From: Nosema muscidifuracis
Lineage: Eukaryota > Microsporidia > Nosematidae
NCBI GenBank assembly: GCA_028335825.1
Contig: JAIOKI010000009.1
Location: 372,001-436,000 of the forward strand
DNA length: 64,000 nt
Reading direction: 5' to 3'
Positions 19,381 to 30,093 of this stretch are shown one piece after another (position 1 is the first letter of the stretch; each line of letters starts with the position of its first letter). Position numbers and translations under genes: made by a program. Below the pieces are notes generated by a model. The model ran no database searches. It was not told the DNA's origin and was given only the letters and a program-made list of their open reading frames with translations.

Positions 19381-22127
19381 AATAATTAAATAACAAACAA
19401 TATATTAACATAATTTATTCTAAATGAGTATTTATTATTATGATATGATGATTAAATTATCTATGCTATTAATATCTTAACAATAAACTTAATAAATATT
19501 TAATATAAGTTCTAGACATTTAAAAACCATTAGAGATCTTTTTTTGTTTTTAAAATTTTAATGGCTAACAACTAAATCAAAATTAAATTTATCTGTTGAA
19601 ATATAGAAATTATATTTTTTATATTATTAAAACAAAATTCTAAGTTTTCTTTTAGAACTCAAATTTAAATATTAGAAATAATTTTGAGTTCATATTTTTA
19701 TTTTGCAGATGCAGTAAATTTTAATGATTTTTATAATGGAGTCTCGAAATTTATAAACTTGTTGTATTCGTAAAAAAATGATGTTAAATCTTTCAAAATG
19801 TACAGATTATTAAATTATTTTATCATTCAAAAAATCCACGTAATTTTTTACTTGAGTTAAGTTAGATCAAGATATACTTTGCTTATGCATAGCAAAGACG
19901 ATAATTTTTTAATTCTATGATTAAAATAAAAATTTGGGTGTAGACTAATTTAGTTTTTCGACATCAAGTCTACACGAAAATCAGTTAAATTGAGATTTAT
20001 TAGATGTATGTCTACGTAATTTTGTATTATATCTAACAAAAAATAGTTTTAGATATAAACAAAATTAATTTTCTATATATTACTTGCAGCCATTCGCCAA
20101 TAATTTTGAATAAATGAAAATAATTTTTTATATTTTCGATTAAAATCCTTAATAGGGTAAATCTTTCATCTTAACTTCAACTACTTAAACTTATTTTTTA
20201 TTTAAACAATTTCAAGGTTAATTTTAGTGATGTGTTCTTTAAATAACTATTGAATAGTACTCGTGTAATTTTATATAAACTTTTTAAGTATAGGGTTTAA
20301 TATAATGTGATTTTTTTATAAGATACCAATCTTTAAAGTATGTGCAAAAATAATTTTATTTTACAAATAAACGAGTTCTTTCTTATTAAAGTTATTAAGC
20401 TATTTTTTAAAAATAGGTTAGTTCATAGATATTTGTAAAAAAATTATTTTTTTAAAGGTTTTATGTTAATCTTACTTTATAATTTAAGTTAAAATTAATA
20501 ATAATTTCTAGTTAAAAAGATAGTAAAAAAATTAAATGTTATTACAGTTATTTATATCAAAAAATATTTTATATATAATTTAGTATGATTATTTAAGTCA
20601 ATATTTATTTGCAAAATCTTAAATAAACCCTCTGAATATTTAATTTAGTGAATTAGTTTTCATTAGATAAATAAATCCCGAGTAAACATAAAAAACAATC
20701 ATGAATATTAAAGTCATCATTAGTCAAATGATCTTGGTCAAATCTATAAAATCAATTTGAGTTCTTCCAAATGAATGAAATATTATTGAATTAAAACCAC
20801 TCGTTTTTAACTAATTCAGCTACGTTTGCTTACAAACATTACAGGCGTTTATAGCCATACTGATAATAATTTTTGCACTTCTTCTTCATTTTATTTTACT
20901 TATAGTTAGTTTACCTGCATTTTTTCGAATTCTGTATTATAGCTTTATGATTATAAATTGGGATTACTTTTTATGATAGTTATTTCACAAAACAAAAATA
21001 TCTTATCATCTAAGAAAAAAATCTAGATAATTCATTCTTAAGTCTAAATTTTTAATTCTTCATTTTCTAAAGTCTTCTAAAAATTCATTTTCACTCAAAT
21101 TAATATACTCCTCTGTTAAATTAACAATAAATTGTTCCAACGTTAAAAATAAAATATTTACACACAACAATTTTATTTAGAATTTACTTTAACTTTAGTA
21201 TAGAAATATAATATTGGTTAAACCTATAAATTGTTATATTTATTTATGGAAAAAACTCAAATATTAGTCTCATTAATATTAGATTGAAACATTAAATGTT
21301 TAATTAAAAAGTATGTAATTTGGAATTTATATAAGTAAGTTAAAAACATAAACATGAAAATATTAAAAAATGCTATTGTTGTATGGTGCGTAATATTAGT
21401 TTGTATTTTTACAAAAAAATCCATATATCATTATAGATGTAAACATAAGAAGAAGATTATAGAATAGAACTTAGATAGAAAAATTAAGATTTTGAGAAAA
21501 TCGAGAGATTTAGGGTTATATAATTGTTATAACAAAATTGGGCTAGGTATAACTTCATGTACAGGCCTATTTTAATCAATTACTATGAAGAAGACTCTTG
21601 AAAGAATTTCGATTGAATAAAAATGGTGAAGATAATTAACGCAAAAAATGTCATCTGGAAATGATGATGAAGAGATGCAAAATATTCAGTCTTTGATTAC
21701 ACTGTAAAAATCCATAAATGTCTCAATATCCTCATTAATTTTTTATAATACAAATTAACTAAGGCTTTTACCATTCTCATAACAGGAATGTCTTTTATAC
21801 AGTGGGGTAAGTTTACAAAAACTCTTTGATGACCCCTAAAAAAATATTATGCATACATATACATAGTTAAAATTATATTATAATTGTATTTAAAAAGTTT
21901 ATTAGACTTAATTTGTTCTCTTCTACCTTCATTTTATTATTCTCAATGATTTGTTCATTTTTAGATTTCTATAGCAAACTTAAGCAAAAGTTCCTGTTGT
22001 CTGTTCATAGTTAAGATCTTAAAAGCCATTTTAACTATTATGAATTGAACATAAGTTTGATTCGTGAGTCAGGGTTGTATCTTCGATCCATAAATATCAT
22101 CATTTTGGATAATTTTACTTTTGTATT
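19381..22127. other. Long gene-free A+T-rich stretch
   Basis: About 2.7 kb without a credible coding frame or RNA gene; stops occur in all frames. The only notable part is the repeat block at 21539-21720, described separately. The length and the lack of coding suggest decayed duplicated DNA, but no older gene could be recognised. Confidence 0.5.
21539..21720. repeat. Diverged ~180-bp repeat, copy A
   Basis: Shares acaggcctat, gaagaagactcttgaaagaa and tgattacactgtaaaaa with 24862-25031, in the same order and strand but with clear divergence. No coding frame or Pol III box is seen. It lies upstream of paralog 3, as copy B lies upstream of paralog 4. Confidence 0.65.
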
Positions 22128-22350
22128 ATTTATATAATTCACAGTAGTTAGTAAATAAATTGCATTTATTTTTTTAATTTTTATTTGCTCTTAGATTTTC
22201 ATTCATTTTATCTAGTTTGTTTCAAAATTTATTTGTCTAAACCTGTTTATTACTTTAAAGATCCTGTAAGAGTCTATAATGTTTTGAGCTGTTATATTTT
22301 TTAAAAAAATTCAATAGATTATAATATTTTATCAATAATTCAAAAAAACG
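22128..22350. repeat. Shared downstream flank of paralog 4
   Basis: Third copy of the block with ttcacagtagttagtaaata and tgctcttagattttcattca, directly 3' of the paralog 4 stop codon. Confidence 0.75.
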
Positions 22351-23118
22351 TTATCTTAATTGTTGTTTATTTCTTATCATTTCTATAATGTTTTCCAAAA
22401 TTTTAAGACCATTATTAAGTCCTTTTATGTTTGACATTGCTGAATTATTAACATATGTCAAAAAAGTTTTCAACTTTTTAAATTCTGTATTATATTCTAA
22501 TTTATAAGTACTCAAATGTTTTTCATTTGAAATATTTTTATCTAATAAATCCTCATCTATCATATTAATTAAAATTACATTGGATAAATTTTCCAAAAAA
22601 TCAATTTTCTCTTTTATATGTATATATTGTTTGAAGAAATCACTACTTAAAGTCAATGCACATCGTTTTTTTTTATTACTATTTAAAAGTGATAGAAATT
22701 TTATGATATTGCAAAGACATTCTTCTATTTTATTTTTCATATCCAAAGGTAAATCTGTTGTAGAAAAAAAAGTTTTAAAATTTTCAATCATTTTTTCATT
22801 TTTGCGAGTATTATACACCCATTTAGCATAATCTTTCTTAATAAGATTTATTTTTCTTACTTCTTTTTTGATCGAGTTGATAAAATTGCGATTAACTAGT
22901 AATTTTATCCTCTTACCGTTAATTAAAAATTTTTGTATTGAATCTTTTGACACTTCATTATCATCAGATATATTCATTTGAGTAGTATTCGTATTCATAG
23001 ATGATAATTCTTCATCATTTAAAAATTTCTTACACATCTCTTTTTTGAAGTTGTATTTTCTTGATGATAATATCAAATTTATTAAATAACAGAATATTGT
23101 GGTGTATCTTATATTCAT
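22351..23118 (-). CDS. Secreted protein, paralog 4
   Basis: 255 residues beginning MNIRYTTIFCYLINLILSS, signal-peptide-like. It is the shortest copy, because the acidic Asp/Ser repeat region has shrunk to a few residues (MNISDDNEVSKDS). The central block FFSTTDLPLDMKNKIEEC and the end NNSAMSNIKGLNNGLKILE are conserved. The ATG follows caccctcc within the shared upstream block. Unknown function. Comparison of the four copies shows the acidic segment as the variable part and the helical C-terminus as the constrained part. Confidence 0.8.
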   Translation of the reverse strand: MNIRYTTIFCYLINLILSSRKYNFKKEMCKKFLNDEELSSMNTNTTQMNISDDNEVSKDSIQKFLINGKRIKLLVNRNFINSIKKEVRKINLIKKDYAKWVYNTRKNEKMIENFKTFFSTTDLPLDMKNKIEECLCNIIKFLSLLNSNKKKRCALTLSSDFFKQYIHIKEKIDFLENLSNVILINMIDEDLLDKNISNEKHLSTYKLEYNTEFKKLKTFLTYVNNSAMSNIKGLNNGLKILENIIEMIRNKQQLR

Positions 23119-23310
23119 TAATAATAAAGGAGGGTGTTTTAACAGTTTTATATTTTTTTTAATTTAACAAGCCATAAATTGTATTTATTTATCATAATAT
23201 GTATTTAAGTTTGATATGTGTTCATATAATCAATTTTACAAATATTCAAATTATTACTATTTTGAATTGGTGATGACGTGTATCTCGAAATAATAAATTA
23301 AAATACATAA
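23119..23310 (-). promoter_or_regulatory. Conserved upstream block of paralog 4
   Basis: Counterpart of 15116-15310 and 19176-19380. It keeps gttaaaacaccctcc before the ATG and the tgatatgtgttcatataatc segment, with a few substitutions. Confidence 0.55.
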
Positions 23311-25962
23311 AAATTTAAAACGTAAATAATTATGAATTATAGTAATTAAAGCTGTTAAATAGCTGATAATAAGAACAATATTCAATTAGATTATTCTTTT
23401 TGAATTAAAAATATGCATTAGTAATTTATTTAATAATTTTAACTATTTATATATCTTTCTGCATTCTTGTGAGATCTTTGTTAACTAAATATTATTTAAT
23501 TTATCCTTCTTCTTTGATAAAAAATTATTTTTTTTTAAAATACTAGATTAGATTAATACCAAATATTATATAAACAAAACTCAATAATTTAAATTTTATT
23601 TTTAAAATAATAAGTTAAATTAAGTTATTTGAATAATTACTATATATCATATAAAAAAACTCATTAAATTTTTTTTAAAATAACAGATAAATTTTGTTTC
23701 TTAGATAAATAAAATATTTTTTTATATTTTTGAATAAACCATTTATAAGTTCATTATAGCTGATAAGATTCCTAGACAATAATTCCAGTATTATAATATC
23801 AATTTAATTTAACCTATCAATTAACATGGCAATCTTACTTATTTAATATTCAATGTCTTTCTTAAACAATTTTAATCTTAAGATTTATATTTTAAATATG
23901 ATTGTATTCAATAGTCTGATCCATTATCAGTTTATTATTTTACCTTTTGGAAGAATCACATACGACTCTATTCAAGTTTTATTCATTTATAGACTCAAAA
24001 TTTTTAATTAAAAAACAGTATCATGATTCTTAATTTATTAAAAAAAATAAATTTCTATTCCAATTATATTATCTTATTTATCTTATCTAGTACATATATC
24101 GGGTTTTTTTTCTATTTGATATTAGTTTAGGGAACTATGTATTGAATAAAACTATAATTGGTCATTTACTAAACATTCCTGAACAGATGAGATCTAATCT
24201 TTTTACTATTTGTTTTACAATGTTTTTGTTAGATAACATGCAGATACTATTAATTGTAGCACTATAATCAGAATTAAATGATTTAATTACAACAAATATT
24301 AGTTAAGTTTTAATTATCACATAATACTAACGAATAGCTTAATTTAGATAGAAAAAAGTAAATGAAACATATTATATAGGATTTTAAAAAAAAGTATAAC
24401 CTCTTATGAAGTAAATTAATAAGTTTTTAATTACTAAAACTAAAAAAAGAAGCAAAAAATTGTAGTGTTTAGTATAAAGTAAAAATACTGATTATAACAT
24501 TTAATAATTTGATGTAAGAAGAAAATATAAGAGTTTATTAGATATATACATTTATATCTGCAATAATATAAAAATCAAATGAATGAGTAGATAAGCGAAG
24601 TTAAAAAAAAGTTTTAACTTGATATTGGTCATGTATTTAGAAATAAGTATTAGAAGAAGATAATCTTATGGTTAGATAGTTACAAAAAATATTAAAATCA
24701 CATCGACTGAAATATTTTTTTGTAAAAAAATTTAGTATGAAGTTCGTTGATGGTTTTTTATAGTAAAATATTCTTTAGATTATCTAAAATTCATATTAAA
24801 ATAATCCTATTTTTTAAAAACTGAATATACTACCATCAAAATACAATGCTAAATACAGAATAGCGCTGGGTATAAATCTACATACAGGCCTATATCTTAT
24901 CAATTACTCCGAAGAAGACTCTTGAAAGAATTTCAATTGAATACAAATGCTGAAGAGAACTAAAGGTCAAGAAATGATGGGTGAAGAGAGTCAAATATTC
25001 AGTCTTAGATTACACTGTAAAAACTCATTAATGGTTTAATATCCTTAATTAAGAAAATTAAAATATAAAAATGAGGGAAATAAAAAAATACTTTATATAA
25101 AAAAAAGTTTCTATGGAAAGTTCAAAGTTTTTGATCTGGACAATAAATCCCTTTGAAGATGGAACAACTCAGGTTTTTTTTCTAAATTTTAACTAGTTTT
25201 CATAGTGAAAAAGAGATTTAATTTTTGAGAATATTTTGATCCGAAAATAGCTTCGTTTATTAATTTATAGTAAATTTTCAATTTGCATATTAAAAAGAGT
25301 TTACAATGAAATTATTGGAAAACTCAAAAAATCATTAAAAAAATAATCAATATGAGAAAAAAAATCTGCGAATTACAAGAAATTAAAGTTAGATTGTTGA
25401 TGAATTATGAAATTGATTATAAGGAAAACTCTGCTTAGATAAATATACTATAATTAACATTTTTAATTCTTTTGTTGTCATAAGCACTTTATAAACAAAA
25501 ATGAGTGTATTTTTTACATCCAGATGTTAATTAAAAATGAAAGATCATTTTTAGTAAAATTTATATTTTTTCGTTAGAGATATCAAATTATTCTATTATT
25601 ATTAAATCAATATAAACAAAAAGTTGAAATTCAAAATTATTTATTTTTTAACCCCTAATAAAATTACATTTCCGTTTTGAGAACGTAAAAACTTTAGCTA
25701 GTTTTAAAATAATTATAAAGGATCATCTAATTTATGCAAATATTAATTATTCTTAGCTTAAAGTTATGTTCTCACTTATTAAATATTTCTTAAATATTTT
25801 CTTAGGAATTTATCACATAAACTAAATCTGTAGCATAAATACAATATTTATTACATAAACTATATCATTACATAAATACAAAATTTATCACAAAAGTTAT
25901 TACATAAATATTAAATCTGTAGCATAAAATACAATTTTAAAATTAAATCCCCCAGAGACAAA
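23311..25962. other. Long gene-free A+T-rich stretch
   Basis: About 2.6 kb with no credible gene on either strand. It contains the diverged repeat copy B at 24862-25031. Close to the next gene, short repeats of the type acataaatacaaaatttatc occur at about 25810-25940. Confidence 0.5.
24862..25031. repeat. Diverged ~170-bp repeat, copy B
   Basis: Counterpart of 21539-21720 (see there): tacaggcctat, gaagaagactcttgaaagaa and gattacactgtaaaaac are shared. Confidence 0.65.
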
Positions 25963-27204
25963 ATGAACAAAAAAAAATGTAAACTTGATTATGATCCAGA
26001 AGAGGTACGAACTGCACTTCAAAAGCTCTTAATAGATGAGAATATAATAACAGCTCAAAAATGTTATATGTACTCACAATATAAAACATACAAAGAATTA
26101 TACTACAAGTTACAGAAAGATTACAAAGATCTGGAACTTGAGAATTTAAAGCTGTATGAACAATTTTCTTCAAAAAATATATCACAAGAAAATAAAGAAA
26201 ATTATCAAAATGTTTGTACTGATATTGATGATTCTTTAAATGATACACAAGATATAAAAAATAAGCTTGACGAGTATAGCACAAAATTAAAAGAAAATTC
26301 TGATGATGAAAATCAAACATTAATTGATAAAATAACCAGTCTGAGAACAAGTTTAACAGAAAAAGAAAATAAAATAGTTGAGTTAGAAAATACTGTAATT
26401 AAATTACAGATATTATCTAGGACTAGTAATATTAAACAAGATAGTGATGAAAATACTGATGAGATAATAAATTTAAAGACACGAGTTGAATATTCTAAGT
26501 TAGAAAAGGAAAGATTAATAGTAAATTCTAATAATAAAATTATGGAAATTAAGATTAAATACGAGGAGTTTATGAAGAAATATGAAAAAATTAATGAAAA
26601 TTTCAATAATTCATTGTTAAAGATTGAAGAACTCAAGAATGTTATAAAAGAAAATGATATTAAGAAAATTGATCGATTATCTAAATTACAAGAAAAAAAT
26701 AAGATTTTATCTTCTGAGATTAATAATTTATCTGATAAGATCAATGTTCTTAACAAAGATTATCAAGACATTAAAAATCAAAGTATTTTGATTATTAATC
26801 AAACCAAAGATACGTTTATCAAACTTAATACGTACAAATTATTCGAAAATAAGAAAAATATTGCGACAGGTAAAGATTTTTATGATGAAGAAATTAGTAA
26901 TTTATTAGAAGTATGTGATTCACTTACAGAAGAAAATAAGAAGAATTTTTTAGTTATCAAACAGTTAGAACAAAAAATATTAGATTTAGAAAGAAAAAAT
27001 AAAAATTTAGAACAAGAAAAAGATCTTATATCTATAAATTCTCATTCAAATAATTTACTACGATATGTTGAAGATCTAGCCCAACAGAAGAAAATTATAT
27101 CAACGCATATAACAGAAATTAAGACATTAACAGATGAAAAAAATAAACTTATTAGAGTAAATGTAGAAAGAATTAAATTTATAGATAAGTGTATATTTTT
27201 TTAG
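25963..27204 (+). CDS. Coiled-coil protein, function unknown
   Basis: 413 residues, almost wholly predicted coiled coil from ~60 to ~400 (long runs of heptads rich in K, E, N, L and I). A short N-terminal region (MNKKKCKLDYDPEEVRTALQ) could be a folded or targeting part. There is no signal peptide or membrane span. It could belong to the cytoskeleton, spindle or vesicle tethers; nothing in the sequence decides. The start is supported by the CCCCC run in aaatcccccagagacaaa before the ATG. The last few codons (residues ~408-413) lie in a dispersed ~66-bp repeat, so the present C-terminus may be a by-product of that repeat. Confidence 0.8.
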   Translation: MNKKKCKLDYDPEEVRTALQKLLIDENIITAQKCYMYSQYKTYKELYYKLQKDYKDLELENLKLYEQFSSKNISQENKENYQNVCTDIDDSLNDTQDIKNKLDEYSTKLKENSDDENQTLIDKITSLRTSLTEKENKIVELENTVIKLQILSRTSNIKQDSDENTDEIINLKTRVEYSKLEKERLIVNSNNKIMEIKIKYEEFMKKYEKINENFNNSLLKIEELKNVIKENDIKKIDRLSKLQEKNKILSSEINNLSDKINVLNKDYQDIKNQSILIINQTKDTFIKLNTYKLFENKKNIATGKDFYDEEISNLLEVCDSLTEENKKNFLVIKQLEQKILDLERKNKNLEQEKDLISINSHSNNLLRYVEDLAQQKKIISTHITEIKTLTDEKNKLIRVNVERIKFIDKCIFF

Positions 27205-27501
27205 TCTGTAAAAAGAGCTATTTATAAATAGACTATTATTATTTTATAAATATAGTGGTATATTTTTTTAATTTGAAAAAAAAGCTATTTATAAATTACA
27301 ATTTATATTTTATAAACAATAATACATTTTTAAGTCTCTAAAAAAGATTTAATAAATAGACTATTATTATTTTATAAACAGTAATACATTTTTAAGGCTT
27401 ATAAATAAAATTTGTTCAAAAATATAATATCATATTTTTATGATAGCTTATTATCTTTAAATTAACCGTTAATTTTAATTAATTTTTTTATAATAAATTC
27501 T
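27187..27501. repeat. ~66-bp repeat, about 3.5 units
   Basis: Units start near 27187, 27250, 27317 and 27380 and share tatatttttttagtctgt-like and aagctatttataaatagact-like segments with growing divergence. One unit also stands before TAF2 at 5885-5945. The core tatttataaata is a perfect 12-bp palindrome. The array fills the gap between the convergent coiled-coil and beta-tubulin genes. Confidence 0.65.
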
Positions 27502-28821
27502 TTAATGAGCATATAAATCTTCTGAATCTTCAAGGGTTGCTTCTTGATATTGCTGATACTCAGATAACAAATCATTCATATTAGACTCAGCTTCACTAAA
27601 TTCCATCTCATCCATTCCTTCTCCAGTGTACCAATGTAAAAAGGCTTTCTTTCTAAACATTAAACTGAATTGTTCACTAATTCTCTTAAAGAGCTCTTGA
27701 ATAGCTGTAGTGTTACCCATAAATGTACCTGTCATCTCAAATCCTTCTGGTGCTATATCACAAACAGCAGTCTTCATATTATTAGGAATCCACTCTACGA
27801 ATAGATTATTACTCTTATTTTGAATACTTGACATTTGTTCATCTACATCTTTCATAGATACTTTACCTCTAAAAACAGCTGCTACTGTGAGATATCTTCC
27901 TTTTTTAGGTTCACATGCTGTCATCATATTTCTAGATTCGAACATCTGCTGAGTAAGTTCTGATACTGAATAAGTCTTAAATTTCTGAGAATCCTTGGCA
28001 TGCAAAGGAGCAAAACTAACTACAAAGAAATGTAATCTAGGGAAAGGAATCATATTAACAGCTAATTTTCTTAAATCAGCATTAAGCTGACCAGGAAATC
28101 TTAAACAAGTAGTAACTCCACTCATTACTAAAGATACAAGATGATTAAGATCTCCATATCCTGGATTATTAAGTTTTAAAGTCTTAAAGCAAATATCATA
28201 AAGAGCTTCATTATCAATACAGAAAGTTACATCAGCATTTTCTACAAGTTGATGTATAGAAAGAGTAGCATTATAAGGTTCTACTACTGTATCACTAACT
28301 TTTGGAGATGGAACTACTGAAAAAGTACAAATCATTCTATCAGAAAATTCTTCTCTAATCTTAGAAAGTAAAAGAGTTCCCATTCCTGCTCCAGTACCTC
28401 CTCCTAACGAATGTGTTATTTGAAATCCTTGAAGACATTCAGAAGCTTCAGCTTCTTTACGAACTACATCCATTACAGAATCAATAAGTTCAGCTCCTTC
28501 TGTGTAATGACCCTTAGCCCAATTATTACCAGCTCCAGATTGACCAAATACAAAATTATCTGGTCTAAATAAATCACCAAATGAACCATTCTTAATAGCT
28601 TCCATCGTTCCTGGTTCTAAATCTATAAGCACAGCTCTTGGTACATACTTCTTACAAGATGATTCGTTATAATAAACACTTATTCTTTCTAACTGATTAT
28701 CATTATTTCCTACATATCTACCATCATTAGCTATACCATGTTCATTACTAATTGTCTCCCAGAATTTACCACCTATTTGGTTACCACATTGTCCTGTTTG
28801 TAAATGTATGATTTCTCTCAT
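27502..28821 (-). CDS. TUB2: Beta-tubulin
   Basis: 439 residues, full length, starting with the tubulin autoregulation tetrapeptide MREI. The GTP-binding signature GGGTGAG is at residues 140-146, and the C-terminus is short and acidic (EDSEDLYAH). Beta-tubulin polymerises with alpha-tubulin in spindle microtubules, a main drug target in microsporidia. At the benzimidazole site, Cys165, Phe167 and Phe200 are seen, but residue 198 is Val (codon GTA at 28230-28228) instead of the usual Glu. The start follows tttttaccctta, the CCC signal. Codons are A/T-ending as in the neighbours, and there are no gaps or breaks. Confidence 0.98.
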   Translation of the reverse strand: MREIIHLQTGQCGNQIGGKFWETISNEHGIANDGRYVGNNDNQLERISVYYNESSCKKYVPRAVLIDLEPGTMEAIKNGSFGDLFRPDNFVFGQSGAGNNWAKGHYTEGAELIDSVMDVVRKEAEASECLQGFQITHSLGGGTGAGMGTLLLSKIREEFSDRMICTFSVVPSPKVSDTVVEPYNATLSIHQLVENADVTFCIDNEALYDICFKTLKLNNPGYGDLNHLVSLVMSGVTTCLRFPGQLNADLRKLAVNMIPFPRLHFFVVSFAPLHAKDSQKFKTYSVSELTQQMFESRNMMTACEPKKGRYLTVAAVFRGKVSMKDVDEQMSSIQNKSNNLFVEWIPNNMKTAVCDIAPEGFEMTGTFMGNTTAIQELFKRISEQFSLMFRKKAFLHWYTGEGMDEMEFSEAESNMNDLLSEYQQYQEATLEDSEDLYAH

Positions 28822-29260
28822 TTAAGGGTAAAAATTTTAGAAATAAAAAAGGCTTGAAAAAATAAGGCTTAGAAAAATCTTAAACAAAAACAAATAGAGT
28901 GTTTCAACAATTAATAAAATATATTATGAACATAGAAAAGTTTGTAAATATTTTGATTGAAGGTGAAATTTAATTAATAAATTCATAAGATAAATGTTAA
29001 AATAAATATAACTGATATTTTGAAGAATATTAATTATGTTATAAATATTAAGGACTAGAAATAATTTAATGTAATAAATATAACTGATATTTTGAAGAAT
29101 ATTAATTATGTTATATATATTAAGGACGAGAAATAATTTAGTGTAATAAAAATAACTGATATTTTAAAGAATATTAATTATGTTATATATATTAAGGACT
29201 AGAAATAATTTAGTGTAATAAATATAACTTAAATATTTAACAATTAAATATAAAAATAAA
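28822..29260. repeat. Three 72-bp tandem repeats
   Basis: The element aactgatattttgaagaata, then ttaattatgttat and gaaataattta, repeats with starts near 29010, 29082 and 29154 (72 bp) and a partial fourth unit at 29220. It lies between the beta-tubulin start and the 3' end of the 5S gene. Confidence 0.8.
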
Positions 29261-29379
29261 AATTACAGCACCCAGCTTTTCCAAGCGGTCTCCCATCTTA
29301 GTACTAACTAGACTCTTACTGGCTTAACTTCGGAGAGCTGACGAGTTCCGGTGCTTTACAGTAGATATGGCCGTAACTG
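29261..29379 (-). rRNA. 5S ribosomal RNA
   Basis: On the minus strand the transcript starts at about ttacggccatat and ends at gctgtaatt. The closing helix ttacggc/gctgtaa forms with one G-U pair. The internal segments gaactcgtcagctctccgaa, gttaagcc, ctagttagtac and gatgggagaccgcttggaa are typical 5S motifs, including box A and box C of the internal promoter. A T-run follows at the 3' end (29256-29262). Single copy in this window, not linked to the large rRNAs. Confidence 0.96.
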
Positions 29380-30093
29380 AAAACGGGATTAAGAAAAAGT
29401 ATATTATAATTGACTAATGATTTAAAAATAGAATTTTGTTATACTATAAGATGATTTATACAATATATTCTCTCGTAAATAAATATGATTAGGAAATTTA
29501 ATTTGTTTTGTTAATAATGATTTATACAATACATTATTAACAATATTTGAGCTATTAAAATACAATCAAGAATAATAAAGTCGAAAATATTCTTTAAAAC
29601 TATTTCAAATAAATTTAAATTAAAATATTTTATAATACAAATTTATCAGTTGAATAGAATTTTAATTAGTTAAAGAAAATTCATTTTAAATAATCATTTA
29701 TTTTTTCTAATTAAATACATGTTTAAAAGATACATATCTTTTTAATAAGTATTAAATTATCCTTAAAAACTTCATGAAATCTAATTTAACTAAATTTAAT
29801 ATAAAAGAGAAGCAATCTTTATTTTAGGTAAAAATTTGATCATTTTTTATAAATTTCTTATTAATTATTATAAATTTCTTATTAAATATTATCTATTATT
29901 ATAAATTTCTTATTAATTATTATTTATTTTTTTGTAAAAAATTAATATTTAATTTATCAATAAATTATTATCTAACTTAGAATTTTTTATTAGAATTCCA
30001 GTCTGTTTTTTTGTAAAAAATTAATATTTAATTTATCAATAAATTAAATATTAATTAATAAATATTATTTTGAATTATAAGATCCCCCCTTAG
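29380..30093. other. Intergenic, A+T-rich with short repeats
   Basis: About 700 bp. Near 29850-30060 the phrases ataaatttcttattaattat and gtaaaaaattaatatttaat occur two or three times. No gene is seen. The downstream end holds the CCCCCC start signal of the next gene. Confidence 0.5.

Noticed and set aside
22040-22100. Possible tRNA around ttcgatcc
   Set aside because: No acceptor, D or anticodon stems can be drawn.
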